Assembly (NCBI GenBank): GCA_964527565.1
Contig: CAZGOY010000020.1
Location: 1 to 58,291 of the forward strand
Origin: JAGXQV01 sp964527565
Lineage (GTDB): Bacteria > Pseudomonadota > Gammaproteobacteria > Burkholderiales > Sulfuricellaceae
Direction: 5' to 3'
DNA: 58,291 bases
Positions within the stretch are counted from its first letter, which is position 1. Every line of letters starts with the position of its first letter. Positions 24,465 through 34,179 of the stretch are shown in pieces. The translations under genes and the position numbers were made by a program. Below the pieces are notes generated by a model, which was not told where the DNA came from, did no database searches, and saw nothing but the letters and a program-made list of their open reading frames with translations.

Positions 24465-25601
24465 CTACGTCCCGAAAAATTCCTTCACTTTGTCCATCCA
24501 CGACTTGGCCTTGGGGTTGTGGCGCGCGCCGTCTTCCTGGTTGAGCGCTTCCAGTTCGTGCAACAGTTCGCGCTGGCGCTCGGTGAGGTTCACCGGGGTT
24601 TCCACCATGACGTGGCACATCAGGTCGCCGTGGGTGCTGCTGCGCACGCCCTTGATGCCCTTGCCGCGTAGGCGGAATACCTTGCCGGTCTGGGTTTCCG
24701 AGGGAATCCTGATCTTGGCGTGGCCTTCCAGGGTGGGGATTTCGATTTCCCCGCCCAACGCGGCGGTGGTGAAACTGATCGGCATTTCGCAGTGCAGGTC
24801 GTTATGGTCGCGCTGGAATACCGCGTGCGGCCGGATCTGGATGACCACGTAGAGGTCGCCCGGCGGGCCGCCGTTGACGCCGGCTTCGCCCTCGCCGGAA
24901 AGGCGGATGCGGTCGCCCTCGTCGACCCCGGCGGGAATCTTGACCGCCAGTGTCTTGTGCTGCTTGATGCGCCCGGCGCCCTGGCAATCCGGGCAGGGGC
25001 TTTGCACCACCTTGCCGCTGCCGTGGCAGTTCGGGCAGGTCTGCTGGATCGAGAAAAAGCCCTGCTGCATGCGTACCTGGCCGTGTCCGGCGCAGGTGGT
25101 GCAGGTGGTCGGCTGGGTGCCGGGTTTGGCGCCGCTGCCGTGGCAGGTATCGCAGGCCACCATCGCCGGGATGCGGATTTTGGTCTCGGTGCCGCGCGCC
25201 GCTTCTTCCAGGCTGACTTCCAGGTTGTAGCGCAGGTCGGCGCCGCGATAGACGTTGGAGCGCCCGCCGCCGCGGTTGGCGCCGCCGAAGATGTCGCCGA
25301 AGATGTCGCCGAAGGCGTCGGCGAAGCCCTCGAAGCCCTTGCCGCCCGCTGCGCCGCCGAAGCCGCGCGCGCTCGGGTCGACCCCGGCGTGGCCGTACTG
25401 ATCGTAGGCGGCGCGCTTTTGCGCGTCGGAGAGGATTTCGTAGGCTTCCTTGGCTTCCTTGAAATGTTCCTCCGCGTTCGGATTATCCGGGTTGCGGTCG
25501 GGATGGTATTTCATGGCCAGCTTGCGGTAAGCCTTCTTGAGGTCTTCCTCCGAGGCATCCTTGTTGACGCCGAGAATTTCGTAATAGTCGCGTTTGGACA
25601 T
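24465..25601 (-). CDS. dnaJ: Chaperone protein DnaJ
   Basis: Hsp40 co-chaperone that delivers substrates to DnaK and stimulates its ATPase. The product has 378 residues. There is an N-terminal J domain (RDYYEILGVNKDASEEDLKK; HPD at about residues 33-35), then a Gly/Phe-rich linker (about 75-115) and a zinc-finger region with four CxxCxGxG units (CDTCHGSG, CTTCAGHG, CPNCHGSG, CPDCQGAG, about 150-210). C-terminal substrate-binding domains follow. It lies 3 bases downstream of dnaK in the order grpE-dnaK-dnaJ and is expected to depend on the sigma-32 promoter before grpE. Confidence 0.99.
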   Translation of the reverse strand: MSKRDYYEILGVNKDASEEDLKKAYRKLAMKYHPDRNPDNPNAEEHFKEAKEAYEILSDAQKRAAYDQYGHAGVDPSARGFGGAAGGKGFEGFADAFGDIFGDIFGGANRGGGRSNVYRGADLRYNLEVSLEEAARGTETKIRIPAMVACDTCHGSGAKPGTQPTTCTTCAGHGQVRMQQGFFSIQQTCPNCHGSGKVVQSPCPDCQGAGRIKQHKTLAVKIPAGVDEGDRIRLSGEGEAGVNGGPPGDLYVVIQIRPHAVFQRDHNDLHCEMPISFTTAALGGEIEIPTLEGHAKIRIPSETQTGKVFRLRGKGIKGVRSSTHGDLMCHVMVETPVNLTERQRELLHELEALNQEDGARHNPKAKSWMDKVKEFFGT

Positions 25602-25604
25602 AAT

Positions 25605-27536
<1,932 letters not shown>

Positions 27537-27625
27537 GATGAATTTTTCCTCGATTCAATAAGTTGTATTCAATAATGCGGGTAATGCAGTGCCCTGCCAC
27601 CCAAGTGGGGACAAGCCGGGGGATT

Positions 27626-28216
27626 TCAACCCTCGTGCGGCTTGGCCACCATGACCATGGCCGGACGCAGGATGCGCTCGTGCAGGGCATAGCCTTTTTG
27701 CATCACCATTACCACGGTATTGGGTGCCGCATCGCTGGGCACCATACTCATCGCTTGGTGCTTGTGGGGGTCGAATTTCTCGCCGGTGGGGTCGATCTCG
27801 CTGATGTTGAATTTGCGGAACACGTTGTCGAGTTGGCGCAAGGTCAGTTCTGTGCCGCTTTTCAGGCTTTCCACGCTGGCGTTTTCCACCTTGAGCGCGG
27901 CTTCCAGGCTGTCGCGCACCGCCAGCAACTCGCCGGCGAAGCTGTCCACGGCGAATTTGCGGCTGTTCTCGATGTCGGTTTGCGCCCGCTTGCGCGCATT
28001 TTCCACGTCCGCCCTGGCGCGCAGCCAGGCGTCGTGGTGCTCCTGGGCGGCGAGTTCCGCCTGCTTGAGCAACTCTTCCATGCTCGGCATGGTTTCATGG
28101 GCGGCGGCTTGCGGCGCGGTTTCTGCGGCGGTGTCGGGACTGGCGGTGGGGATGGTGTCGCCGGACGATGCCCCGATGGCGATGTCGACCAGGTTGGGTT
28201 GCTGCTCTTGCTGCAT
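27626..28216 (-). CDS. grpE: Nucleotide exchange factor GrpE
   Basis: Exchanges ADP for ATP on DnaK and acts as thermosensor of the chaperone cycle. The product is 196 residues when started at the ATG at 28216, which has a strong AAGGAGG 9 bases upstream; the longer open frame lacks such a site. The N terminus is low-complexity (to about 55), followed by a long dimerising helix (EELLKQAELAAQEHHDAWLR, RADVENARKRAQTDIE). The C-terminal beta domain carries KFDPHKHQAMSMVPS and VVMVMQKGYALHERILRPA, the DnaK-contacting region. It is the first gene behind the sigma-32 promoter at 28250-28277. Confidence 0.98.
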   Translation of the reverse strand: MQQEQQPNLVDIAIGASSGDTIPTASPDTAAETAPQAAAHETMPSMEELLKQAELAAQEHHDAWLRARADVENARKRAQTDIENSRKFAVDSFAGELLAVRDSLEAALKVENASVESLKSGTELTLRQLDNVFRKFNISEIDPTGEKFDPHKHQAMSMVPSDAAPNTVVMVMQKGYALHERILRPAMVMVAKPHEG

Positions 28217-28249
28217 ATATAGGGCCTCCTTAAGAACGTATGCGCCCTT

Positions 28250-28277
28250 ACATGGAGACCGAAGGAGAAAATTCAAG
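28250..28277 (-). promoter_or_regulatory. Sigma-32 heat-shock promoter for grpE-dnaK-dnaJ
   Basis: Read on the minus strand, CTTGAA (28277-28272), 14 bases, then CTCCATGT (28257-28250) fits the RpoH consensus CTTGAA-N13/14-CCCCATNT in all but one position. The implied start of transcription is about 25-30 bases before the grpE ATG. No HrcA-binding CIRCE dyad overlaps it. Confidence 0.88.
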
Positions 28278-28314
28278 AGGCGGTGACGATATTGCCGGGG
28301 GAGGGCAGTGCGGT

Positions 28315-28515
28315 CTATTTCTCTGCCTTGTCATCCTTGGGGCCTACCGCCTTCACCGTGGTTTCGACCACGGCACCGGTGACGGAAACGGCGGTCGAGA
28401 CCACCGCGCCGGTGACGCTGGCGGCGGCGCCGACCACGGCAACGGTGCCACTGACCACGCCGCAGCCGCTCAGGGGAGCGCACAGCAGCAATAGGGCGGG
28501 AATCAGGGGTTTCAT
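28315..28515 (-). CDS. Small lipoprotein, unknown function
   Basis: A 66-residue product with a type II signal peptide, KPLIPALLLLCAPLSGCGVV, whose LSGC lipobox would be lipidated at Cys19. The mature part is a glycine/alanine/valine-rich repeat-like stretch (GTVAVVGAAASVTGAVVSTA then VSVTGAVVETTVKAV) ending in a charged tail (KDDKAEK). Such sequences occur in small outer-membrane lipoproteins of betaproteobacteria, function unknown. The start overlaps the stop of the upstream methyltransferase gene by 4 bases (ATGA). It ends about 40 bases upstream of the heat-shock promoter, so it may share read-through with grpE. Confidence 0.75.
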   Translation of the reverse strand: MKPLIPALLLLCAPLSGCGVVSGTVAVVGAAASVTGAVVSTAVSVTGAVVETTVKAVGPKDDKAEK

Positions 28516-29174
28516 CGGGTTTCTTCCTTGAGGTTGTCGTCCAGCAGCTTTTCGGCGTCCTGGCGGGAGAGGCCTCGCCACGGCAGCGGCACCAGTCCCG
28601 GCACCTTGTTCATGTACTGGCGATAGCGCCCGCCATGGTAAGCGAGCAGCTTGTTTTCCTCAAGGCGCGCGCCGACAATGAAATACAGCGTCAGCATGAT
28701 GCTGGAGAGCAAGGTGGCGGCGGTCATGTCGCGCGACCAGATCAGCACCAGCGCGCAGAAATACCAGGGATGGCGCACGTAGCGGTGGAAGGCCGAGAGG
28801 TGAAAGCGTTCCTGATCTTCGACCTTGCGCACCCGGTCGCGCCATTGGCGGACGCCGAAAAATTCCGCCATGTCGTAACCGCGCGAGGATAGCGCCACAC
28901 CGGCCAGCGCCAGCAGGCTGGCGCCGTTGGCCAGCACTGCCGCGCCGCCCTGCCAGCGCCACAGCTCCGGCCCCGGCAGAGTGTAGGTCAACGCCAGTAT
29001 GGGGAGCAGCAGCACCACGGCGAGCAGGTTGAAGGCCAGCCGGTAGGCCGGCATGAAATCCGGCCAGCGCGCCGCTACGCGCCGCTTCACGCCGAGCGAA
29101 GCCAGCCACGAGTGCAGCGCGAAATAGCCCAGCCAGCACAGGCCGAGCAGCCACAAGCCGTCGGGGTGGTCCAT
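28512..29174 (-). CDS. Membrane methyltransferase-like protein (ICMT/PEMT/NnrU type)
   Basis: A 220-residue integral membrane protein with about five hydrophobic segments. The C-terminal half carries the pattern of the isoprenylcysteine/phospholipid methyltransferase superfamily: HRYVRHPWYFCALVLIW (the RHPxY motif that binds the S-adenosylmethionine carboxylate), then GARLEENKLLAYHGGRYRQY with the paired Glu and the RYxxY motif. NnrU-like proteins share this layout. Its substrate is unknown. The small lipoprotein gene overlaps its stop. It is transcribed away from hrcA, with 143 bases between the two starts. Confidence 0.7.
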   Translation of the reverse strand: MDHPDGLWLLGLCWLGYFALHSWLASLGVKRRVAARWPDFMPAYRLAFNLLAVVLLLPILALTYTLPGPELWRWQGGAAVLANGASLLALAGVALSSRGYDMAEFFGVRQWRDRVRKVEDQERFHLSAFHRYVRHPWYFCALVLIWSRDMTAATLLSSIMLTLYFIVGARLEENKLLAYHGGRYRQYMNKVPGLVPLPWRGLSRQDAEKLLDDNLKEETR

Positions 29175-29317
29175 GTCGTATTCCTCAAGTAAATTGCCGT
29201 CATCATCCCAGATTGCCGCTCAGGGCGCGAGATGCCGTGGTTCATGGCGATGCGCGGACGCACCGCGCGCCGCCGCCGCCCGCTTCTCTTCGCGCGATTT
29301 TATGCTACCCTTCGCCC

Positions 29318-30337
29318 ATGCTTGAACCTCGCGCCCAACTCCTGCTTAAAGCTTTGGTAGAACGCTACATCAGCGACGGTCAGCCGGTCGGTTCGCGCAC
29401 CCTGTCGCGGCAATCCGGGCTGGATCTGTCGCCCGCGACCATCCGCAACGTGATGGCCGATCTTGAGGAAATGGGCTTCATCGCCAGTCCGCACACTTCC
29501 GCCGGACGGGTTCCGACGCCGCGCGGCTATCGTTTCTTTGTCGATACCCTGCTTACCGTGCAACCGCTCGACCCCAGGCAGGTGCATCGCCTGGAGAACC
29601 AGCTTTCCCCCAGCGACCCGCAAAAACTCATCACTTCGGCTTCGCGCCTGCTGTCCGACCTGAGTTCCTTCGCCGGGGTGGTGATGACGCCCAAGCGGCG
29701 CAGCGACGCCTTCCGCCATATCGAATTCCTGCGCCTATCGGAAAAGCGCATTTTGCTGATTCTGGTGAGCGCTGACGAAACCGTGCAGAACCGCATCCTC
29801 TTCACCGAACGCGATTTCAGCGCCGGCGAGTTGACCGAAGCCGCCAATTTCTTCAACCAGCACTACGCCGGTTGCACCCTGGAACAGGTGCGCCTCAAAA
29901 TGAGCGGCGAACTGCGGGAGCTACACCGCGACATGAGTTTCCTGATGGCCGCCGCCGTCGAGGCGGGCGGCGAAGCCTTGAGCGCGCGCGGCGAGGATTA
30001 TGTCCTCTCCGGGGAACGCAAGTTGCTGAACGTGCAGGATTTATCCAGCAACATGGCGTCCCTGCGCCAGTTATTCGACGCCTTCGAGCAGAAAACCGCC
30101 TTGCTGCAACTGCTGGACGTGAGCCAGCGGGCGCAGGGCGTGCAGATATTCATCGGCGGCGAATCCAGCCAGGTACCGCTCGACGAATGGAGCGTGGTTA
30201 CCGCACCCTATGAAGTCGATGGTGAAATCGTCGGCACCGTCGGCGTCATCGGACCGACGCGCATGGCCTATGAAAGGGTGATCCCCATCGTTGACATCAC
30301 CGCCAAGCTGCTGTCGAGCGCGTTGTCGTACCACTGA
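29318..30337 (+). CDS. hrcA: Heat-inducible transcription repressor HrcA
   Basis: Repressor of class I heat-shock genes that binds the CIRCE dyad and is kept active by GroEL. The product has 339 residues. The N-terminal winged helix (RAQLLLKALVERYISDGQPV, SRTLSRQSGLDLSPATIRNV, MADLEEMGFIASPHTSAGRV) is canonical, and the GAF-like domain ends GTVGVIGPTRMAYERVIPIV. ATG 29318 gives the family N terminus. No Shine-Dalgarno is visible, and a TATGCT box at 29301-29306 would place the transcript start within a few bases of the ATG. No CIRCE element occurs in the window, so its targets (probably groESL) lie elsewhere. Confidence 0.97.
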   Translation: MLEPRAQLLLKALVERYISDGQPVGSRTLSRQSGLDLSPATIRNVMADLEEMGFIASPHTSAGRVPTPRGYRFFVDTLLTVQPLDPRQVHRLENQLSPSDPQKLITSASRLLSDLSSFAGVVMTPKRRSDAFRHIEFLRLSEKRILLILVSADETVQNRILFTERDFSAGELTEAANFFNQHYAGCTLEQVRLKMSGELRELHRDMSFLMAAAVEAGGEALSARGEDYVLSGERKLLNVQDLSSNMASLRQLFDAFEQKTALLQLLDVSQRAQGVQIFIGGESSQVPLDEWSVVTAPYEVDGEIVGTVGVIGPTRMAYERVIPIVDITAKLLSSALSYH

Positions 30338-30355
30338 AATATCGAGGAGATCATC

Positions 30356-30511
30356 ATGCATCCCAAAATGACCATGATTTACTGGAAGTCCGATAATTTC
30401 TGGTTGGGCAAGCTGCTTGAAAACCCGGCAATCATGACTCAGGGTGAAACGCTGGCCGAACTGGAAGAAAATCTCAAGGATGCCTACCTGCTGATGGCGA
30501 TGGATGAGTAG
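30356..30511 (+). CDS. HicB-like small protein (orphan)
   Basis: A 51-residue ORF. It starts at ATG 30356 behind GAGGAGA and encodes MTMIYWKSDNFWLGKLLENP, then IMTQGETLAELEENLKDAYLL. This is the HicB/UPF0150 partial-RNase-H pattern (a strand pair followed by GETLxELxENLxDA). Full HicB antitoxins continue into a DNA-binding domain and pair with a HicA toxin; here neither exists. It overlaps the start of hemH by 8 bases and follows hrcA after 18. It may be a stand-alone regulator or a remnant of a TA pair. Confidence 0.75.
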   Translation: MHPKMTMIYWKSDNFWLGKLLENPAIMTQGETLAELEENLKDAYLLMAMDE

Positions 30512-31592
30512 TTTGAAATTTCTTCCCGAACCCTCCTACCAGCACGGCACGCCTGCCCGCACCGGCATCCTGCTGGTCAATCTCGGCACGCCGGAGGCGC
30601 CCACGGCGGCGGCGGTGCGGCCTTACCTCAAGCAATTCCTGAGCGACCCGCGCGTGGTGGAAATCCCGCGCGCCCTGTGGTGGCTGATTCTGAACGGCGT
30701 CATCCTGAATGTCCGCCCCAAAAAATCCGCCGAAAAATATGCCCAGGTGTGGACGGCGGAAGGCTCGCCGCTGCTGGTGCATACGCGGCGCCAGGCCCAA
30801 TTGCTGGGAGAGGCGCTGGCGGGAGAGGGCGAGGTGCGGGTCGAGTTCGCCATGCGTTACGGCAATCCCTCGATTCCCGCCGTGCTGGCGCGCATGCGGG
30901 AACAGCACTGTACGCGCATCCTGGTTTTTCCCCTCTATCCGCAATACTCGGCGAGTACCACGGCGACGGTGTTCGACGCGCTCTTCGAGGTGTTGCGCCA
31001 CACCCGCAACCAGCCGGAAATCCGTACCGTGCGCAGTTTTCACGACCATCCGGCCTACATCGCTGCGCTGGCTGCCAACGTCAGCGAATACTGGGCGGCG
31101 CACGGGCGCCCGGACAAGTTGCTGATGAGTTTCCACGGCGTGCCGCGCGCCACGCTGGATCTGGGTGATCCCTACCATTGCGAATGCCGCAAGACCGGGC
31201 GCCTGCTGGCCGAGGCGCTGGGGCTGGCGGCGGAGCAATACGCGGTCACTTTCCAGTCGCGCTTCGGTCGTGCGCAGTGGCTGCAACCCTACACCGCCGC
31301 CACACTGGAGCAACTGGGCCGGGAGGGCACCGGCAGACTGGACGTGGTATGCCCCGGCTTCGTCGGCGATTGCCTGGAAACCCTGGAAGAGATTGCCCTC
31401 GAAGGCAAGGCAACGTTTCTTGAAGCGGGCGGCCGGGAATACCATTACATCCCGGCGCTCAACGAACATCCGCGCTGGCTGGCCGGGCTGGCGGAGATTG
31501 CGCGCGAACATCTGGGCGGCTGGCGTTCGGGCGGCGCGGAGGACGCCGCCATCAGCCGCGAGCGCGCGCTCGCCCTGGGGGCGCGCGAGTAG
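30504..31592 (+). CDS. hemH: Ferrochelatase
   Basis: Inserts Fe(II) into protoporphyrin IX, the last step of protohaem synthesis; peripheral at the inner membrane. The product has 362 residues. RTGILLVNLGTPEAPTAAAV opens the fold; FPLYPQYSASTTATVFDAL, LLMSFHGVPRATLDLGDPYH (catalytic His in SFHG) and CPGFVGDCLETLEEI (catalytic Glu) are all conserved. HrcA-HemH neighbourhood is common in betaproteobacteria. It shares 8 bases with the HicB-like ORF, so its translation is probably coupled. Confidence 0.98.
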   Translation: MSSLKFLPEPSYQHGTPARTGILLVNLGTPEAPTAAAVRPYLKQFLSDPRVVEIPRALWWLILNGVILNVRPKKSAEKYAQVWTAEGSPLLVHTRRQAQLLGEALAGEGEVRVEFAMRYGNPSIPAVLARMREQHCTRILVFPLYPQYSASTTATVFDALFEVLRHTRNQPEIRTVRSFHDHPAYIAALAANVSEYWAAHGRPDKLLMSFHGVPRATLDLGDPYHCECRKTGRLLAEALGLAAEQYAVTFQSRFGRAQWLQPYTAATLEQLGREGTGRLDVVCPGFVGDCLETLEEIALEGKATFLEAGGREYHYIPALNEHPRWLAGLAEIAREHLGGWRSGGAEDAAISRERALALGARE

Positions 31593-31659
31593 CCTTCACT
31601 TTTCCACGGAAATGCCGATACCGGGGTAACAACTCATGTCAATTTCCGGGGAGCGCATC

Positions 31660-32751
31660 ATGAAAATCCAGAGTTCCGAAGTGTCGCTGTCCGGCCAGCA
31701 TCAATCCGTGCAAAAACACAGCAAGAGCGAAACGCTGAGAGCCTGGGTAGGCAACCAGCGTCCCGATTTCGAAGGGCGCGGACAACAGCAACAGCCTGCG
31801 GTGCGCGACAGCGTGGCCTTGTCCGCGCAGGCCAGGATGGCAGCGCACACCGATACCGCTGCAAAATCAGCCAAAGCCGAAACGATCGACCCCGAAGAGG
31901 CGCTGGAAAATGACCCGCGCGCCATTCTGATCCGCATGATGGTGGAGGCGCTCACCGGCGAGAAAATTCAATTGAGGCGCCTGGAAAAAATCGACCAAAA
32001 TGTCGAGGCGCCAGCCTTGCGCGACCCGAATCAGGCCAGTGCGGCGGCGCAAGGTGAAGCCCCCCCGCCCAGCGCGGGTTACGGTGTCGAATACGATGCC
32101 CATGAATCGCATTACGAAGCCGAAAGTACCCGCTTTGCGGCGCATGGGGTGGTTCGCACCGCCGACGGCAAGGAAATCGCTTTTGACCTGCAATTGTCCA
32201 TGGAGCGCGTTTATGCGCGCGAGGAGAATGTCAGTGTCCGCCTGGGCGATGCGGTGCGGCAGATGAAAGACCCGCTGGTCATCAATTTCGGTGGCACGGC
32301 GGCGCAGTTGACCAGTACAAAATTCAGTTTCGATATCGACAGCGATGGCCGTGCCGACCAGGTTTCCTTCGTCGGCCCCGATAGCGGTTTCATTGCTCTG
32401 GACCGCAACGGAGACGGCCAGATCAACGACGGTAGCGAGCTGTTCGGCGCCAAAAGCGGCGACGGTTTTCAGGATCTGGCGGCCTATGACGATGACAAGA
32501 ACGGCTGGATAGACGACAATGATGCCGTATTCGCACAACTTAAAGTGTGGAGCAAGGACGCCGATGGCAACGATGTCCTTTCCAGCCTGAAAGGCCGGGG
32601 CGTTGGCGCGCTGTACCTCGGCAGGACGGCAACGCCGTTTGAAATCAGGACCGGCGACAATGATTCGCTGGGGGCGGTGCGCTCCAGCGGTGTTTACCTT
32701 GACGAGAGCGGCCGCGTCGGCACGCTGCAACAGATTGATTTGACCGTTTGA
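31660..32751 (+). CDS. EF-hand-like calcium-binding protein, unknown function
   Basis: A 363-residue soluble protein without a signal peptide. Start taken at ATG 31660, behind GGGGAG; an in-frame ATG 24 bases earlier has no ribosome site. Residues 1-140 are polar and low-complexity. The C-terminal half has three DxDxDG-type loops: FDIDSDGRADQ (about 224), LDRNGDGQINDGSELFG (about 246) and YDDDKNGWIDDND (about 276). These resemble EF-hand or dockerin calcium sites seen in large repeat proteins. Related proteins occur widely in proteobacteria with no defined role. It lies 67 bases after hemH and 6 before a receiver-kinase, so it may be part of the signalling set. Confidence 0.7.
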   Translation: MKIQSSEVSLSGQHQSVQKHSKSETLRAWVGNQRPDFEGRGQQQQPAVRDSVALSAQARMAAHTDTAAKSAKAETIDPEEALENDPRAILIRMMVEALTGEKIQLRRLEKIDQNVEAPALRDPNQASAAAQGEAPPPSAGYGVEYDAHESHYEAESTRFAAHGVVRTADGKEIAFDLQLSMERVYAREENVSVRLGDAVRQMKDPLVINFGGTAAQLTSTKFSFDIDSDGRADQVSFVGPDSGFIALDRNGDGQINDGSELFGAKSGDGFQDLAAYDDDKNGWIDDNDAVFAQLKVWSKDADGNDVLSSLKGRGVGALYLGRTATPFEIRTGDNDSLGAVRSSGVYLDESGRVGTLQQIDLTV

Positions 32752-32757
32752 CGACCC

Positions 32758-34179
32758 ATGCCCCGCAGAAAGTCTCTGACCCTGTCAGATAGCGCCATGC
32801 TGCGCGGCATGGCGGTGTTGTACGTGGAAGATGACACCACCACACGCGAGATCTTCGCCGACATGCTGACGCGTATCGTCGGACGCGTGCATGCGGCTGA
32901 AGATGGCGAGGCCGGTCTGGCAGCCTTTCGGGAATTTTCCCCGGACATCGTCATCAGCGACATCCAGATGCCCTACATGAACGGTCTGGAGATGGCTGCC
33001 GCTATCAAGCAGCTTGCGCCGCGAACCCCGGTCATCATCACCACCGCTTTCAACGACAACAAGCTGTTGCTGAAAGCCATCGCTGCGGGGATCGACAAGT
33101 TTCTGCTCAAACCGGTGGACAAGTCGGCGCTGGACGAAGCGCTGGTCCAGTGTGCACGCCCTCTGGATATGGAAAAGCGCTTGCGCGAAAGCGAAGAGCA
33201 GTTTCGCCACATCGCGGAAAATATCGGCGACCTGGTCGCCTTGCTTGACCCCAAGGGGCGGCGTCTCTACAACAGCCCCTCTTACCGCGCGGTTTTTGGG
33301 GAAATCCCGCAGACCGGCAGCAATTCCTTCGAGGATATCCACCCGGAAGACCGGGAGCGCATGCGTGCCCTATTTTTTGAAACCGTGCGTAGCGGGCAGG
33401 GGCGGCGGGCACAGTATCGCCTGCTCTTGAAAAATGGTGATGTCCGCCATGTCGAATCCAGTGCGGGCGTCGTCCGCGATGACCAGGGGGCGGTGTCCCA
33501 TGTGGTGATGGTGGCGCATGACGTCACCGAACGGCATGAGATGGAAAAGACCATTCTGGAAATCGACGAGAAAGTACGCATGGCGATCGGCCAGGAGCTT
33601 CACGATGACCTGGGGCAGCAATTGACGGGAATCGGTTTCGTCGCCAAGGTGCTGGAAAGCCGTCTGGCTGCCCAATCGCTGCCGGAAAGCCATGATGCCA
33701 CGCGCATCGTGCAGGGGGTGACCAATGCCATCAATCTGACGCGCGCTTTGTCCAAGGGCTTGTATCCGGTGGAACTGGAGGAGAATGGCCTGTTGCCCGC
33801 CCTGGAGCAACTGGCGGAATATGCGCACGGCACGTTTGGCGTGGACTGCACGGTCGTTTCCGCAGGCGCTGCCACCGTTCACGGCAAGGGCGTGGCCATT
33901 CATCTTTACCGGATTGCACAGGAAGCCGTGAGCAACGCCGTGCGCCACGGCAAGGCCAGCCGCATCGCCATCAGTTTGTCTGCCGGGGAGCAGGGCCTGG
34001 ATCTGCGCATCTCGAATAACGGCACTCCTCTGGAACTGCCTGAATCGCCTGATTCTTCCGGCATGGGGCTGCGTATCATGAAATACCGTGCCGACCTTAT
34101 CGGCGCGGCGTTAAATATCGCATGTGAACCGCAAGGCGAAATTGTCGTTAGTGTGGTATTTTCCAATCCTGTTTCTTGA
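32758..34179 (+). CDS. Hybrid receiver-PAS-histidine kinase (NarX-type core)
   Basis: A 473-residue soluble protein with input and output fused in unusual order. The receiver domain spans about 18-135 (VLYVEDDTTTREIFADML, phospho-acceptor Asp68 in VISDIQMPYMNG, FLLKPVD). A PAS/PAC domain follows at about 140-265 (QFRHIAENIGDLVALLDPKG), then a HisKA_3 dimerisation domain with His282 (GQELHDDLGQQLTGIGF) and a HATPase_c domain ending SGMGLRIMKYRADLIG. The NarX/DesK-type core normally phosphorylates LuxR-family regulators, which fits the regulator encoded next (1-base overlap). No membrane segment: it is either a cytoplasmic sensor or is itself phosphorylated by another kinase. Confidence 0.92.
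   Translation: MPRRKSLTLSDSAMLRGMAVLYVEDDTTTREIFADMLTRIVGRVHAAEDGEAGLAAFREFSPDIVISDIQMPYMNGLEMAAAIKQLAPRTPVIITTAFNDNKLLLKAIAAGIDKFLLKPVDKSALDEALVQCARPLDMEKRLRESEEQFRHIAENIGDLVALLDPKGRRLYNSPSYRAVFGEIPQTGSNSFEDIHPEDRERMRALFFETVRSGQGRRAQYRLLLKNGDVRHVESSAGVVRDDQGAVSHVVMVAHDVTERHEMEKTILEIDEKVRMAIGQELHDDLGQQLTGIGFVAKVLESRLAAQSLPESHDATRIVQGVTNAINLTRALSKGLYPVELEENGLLPALEQLAEYAHGTFGVDCTVVSAGAATVHGKGVAIHLYRIAQEAVSNAVRHGKASRIAISLSAGEQGLDLRISNNGTPLELPESPDSSGMGLRIMKYRADLIGAALNIACEPQGEIVVSVVFSNPVS

Noticed and set aside
29175..29317. CIRCE element upstream of hrcA
   Set aside because: Looked for TTAGCACTC and GAGTGCTAA halves; neither is present.
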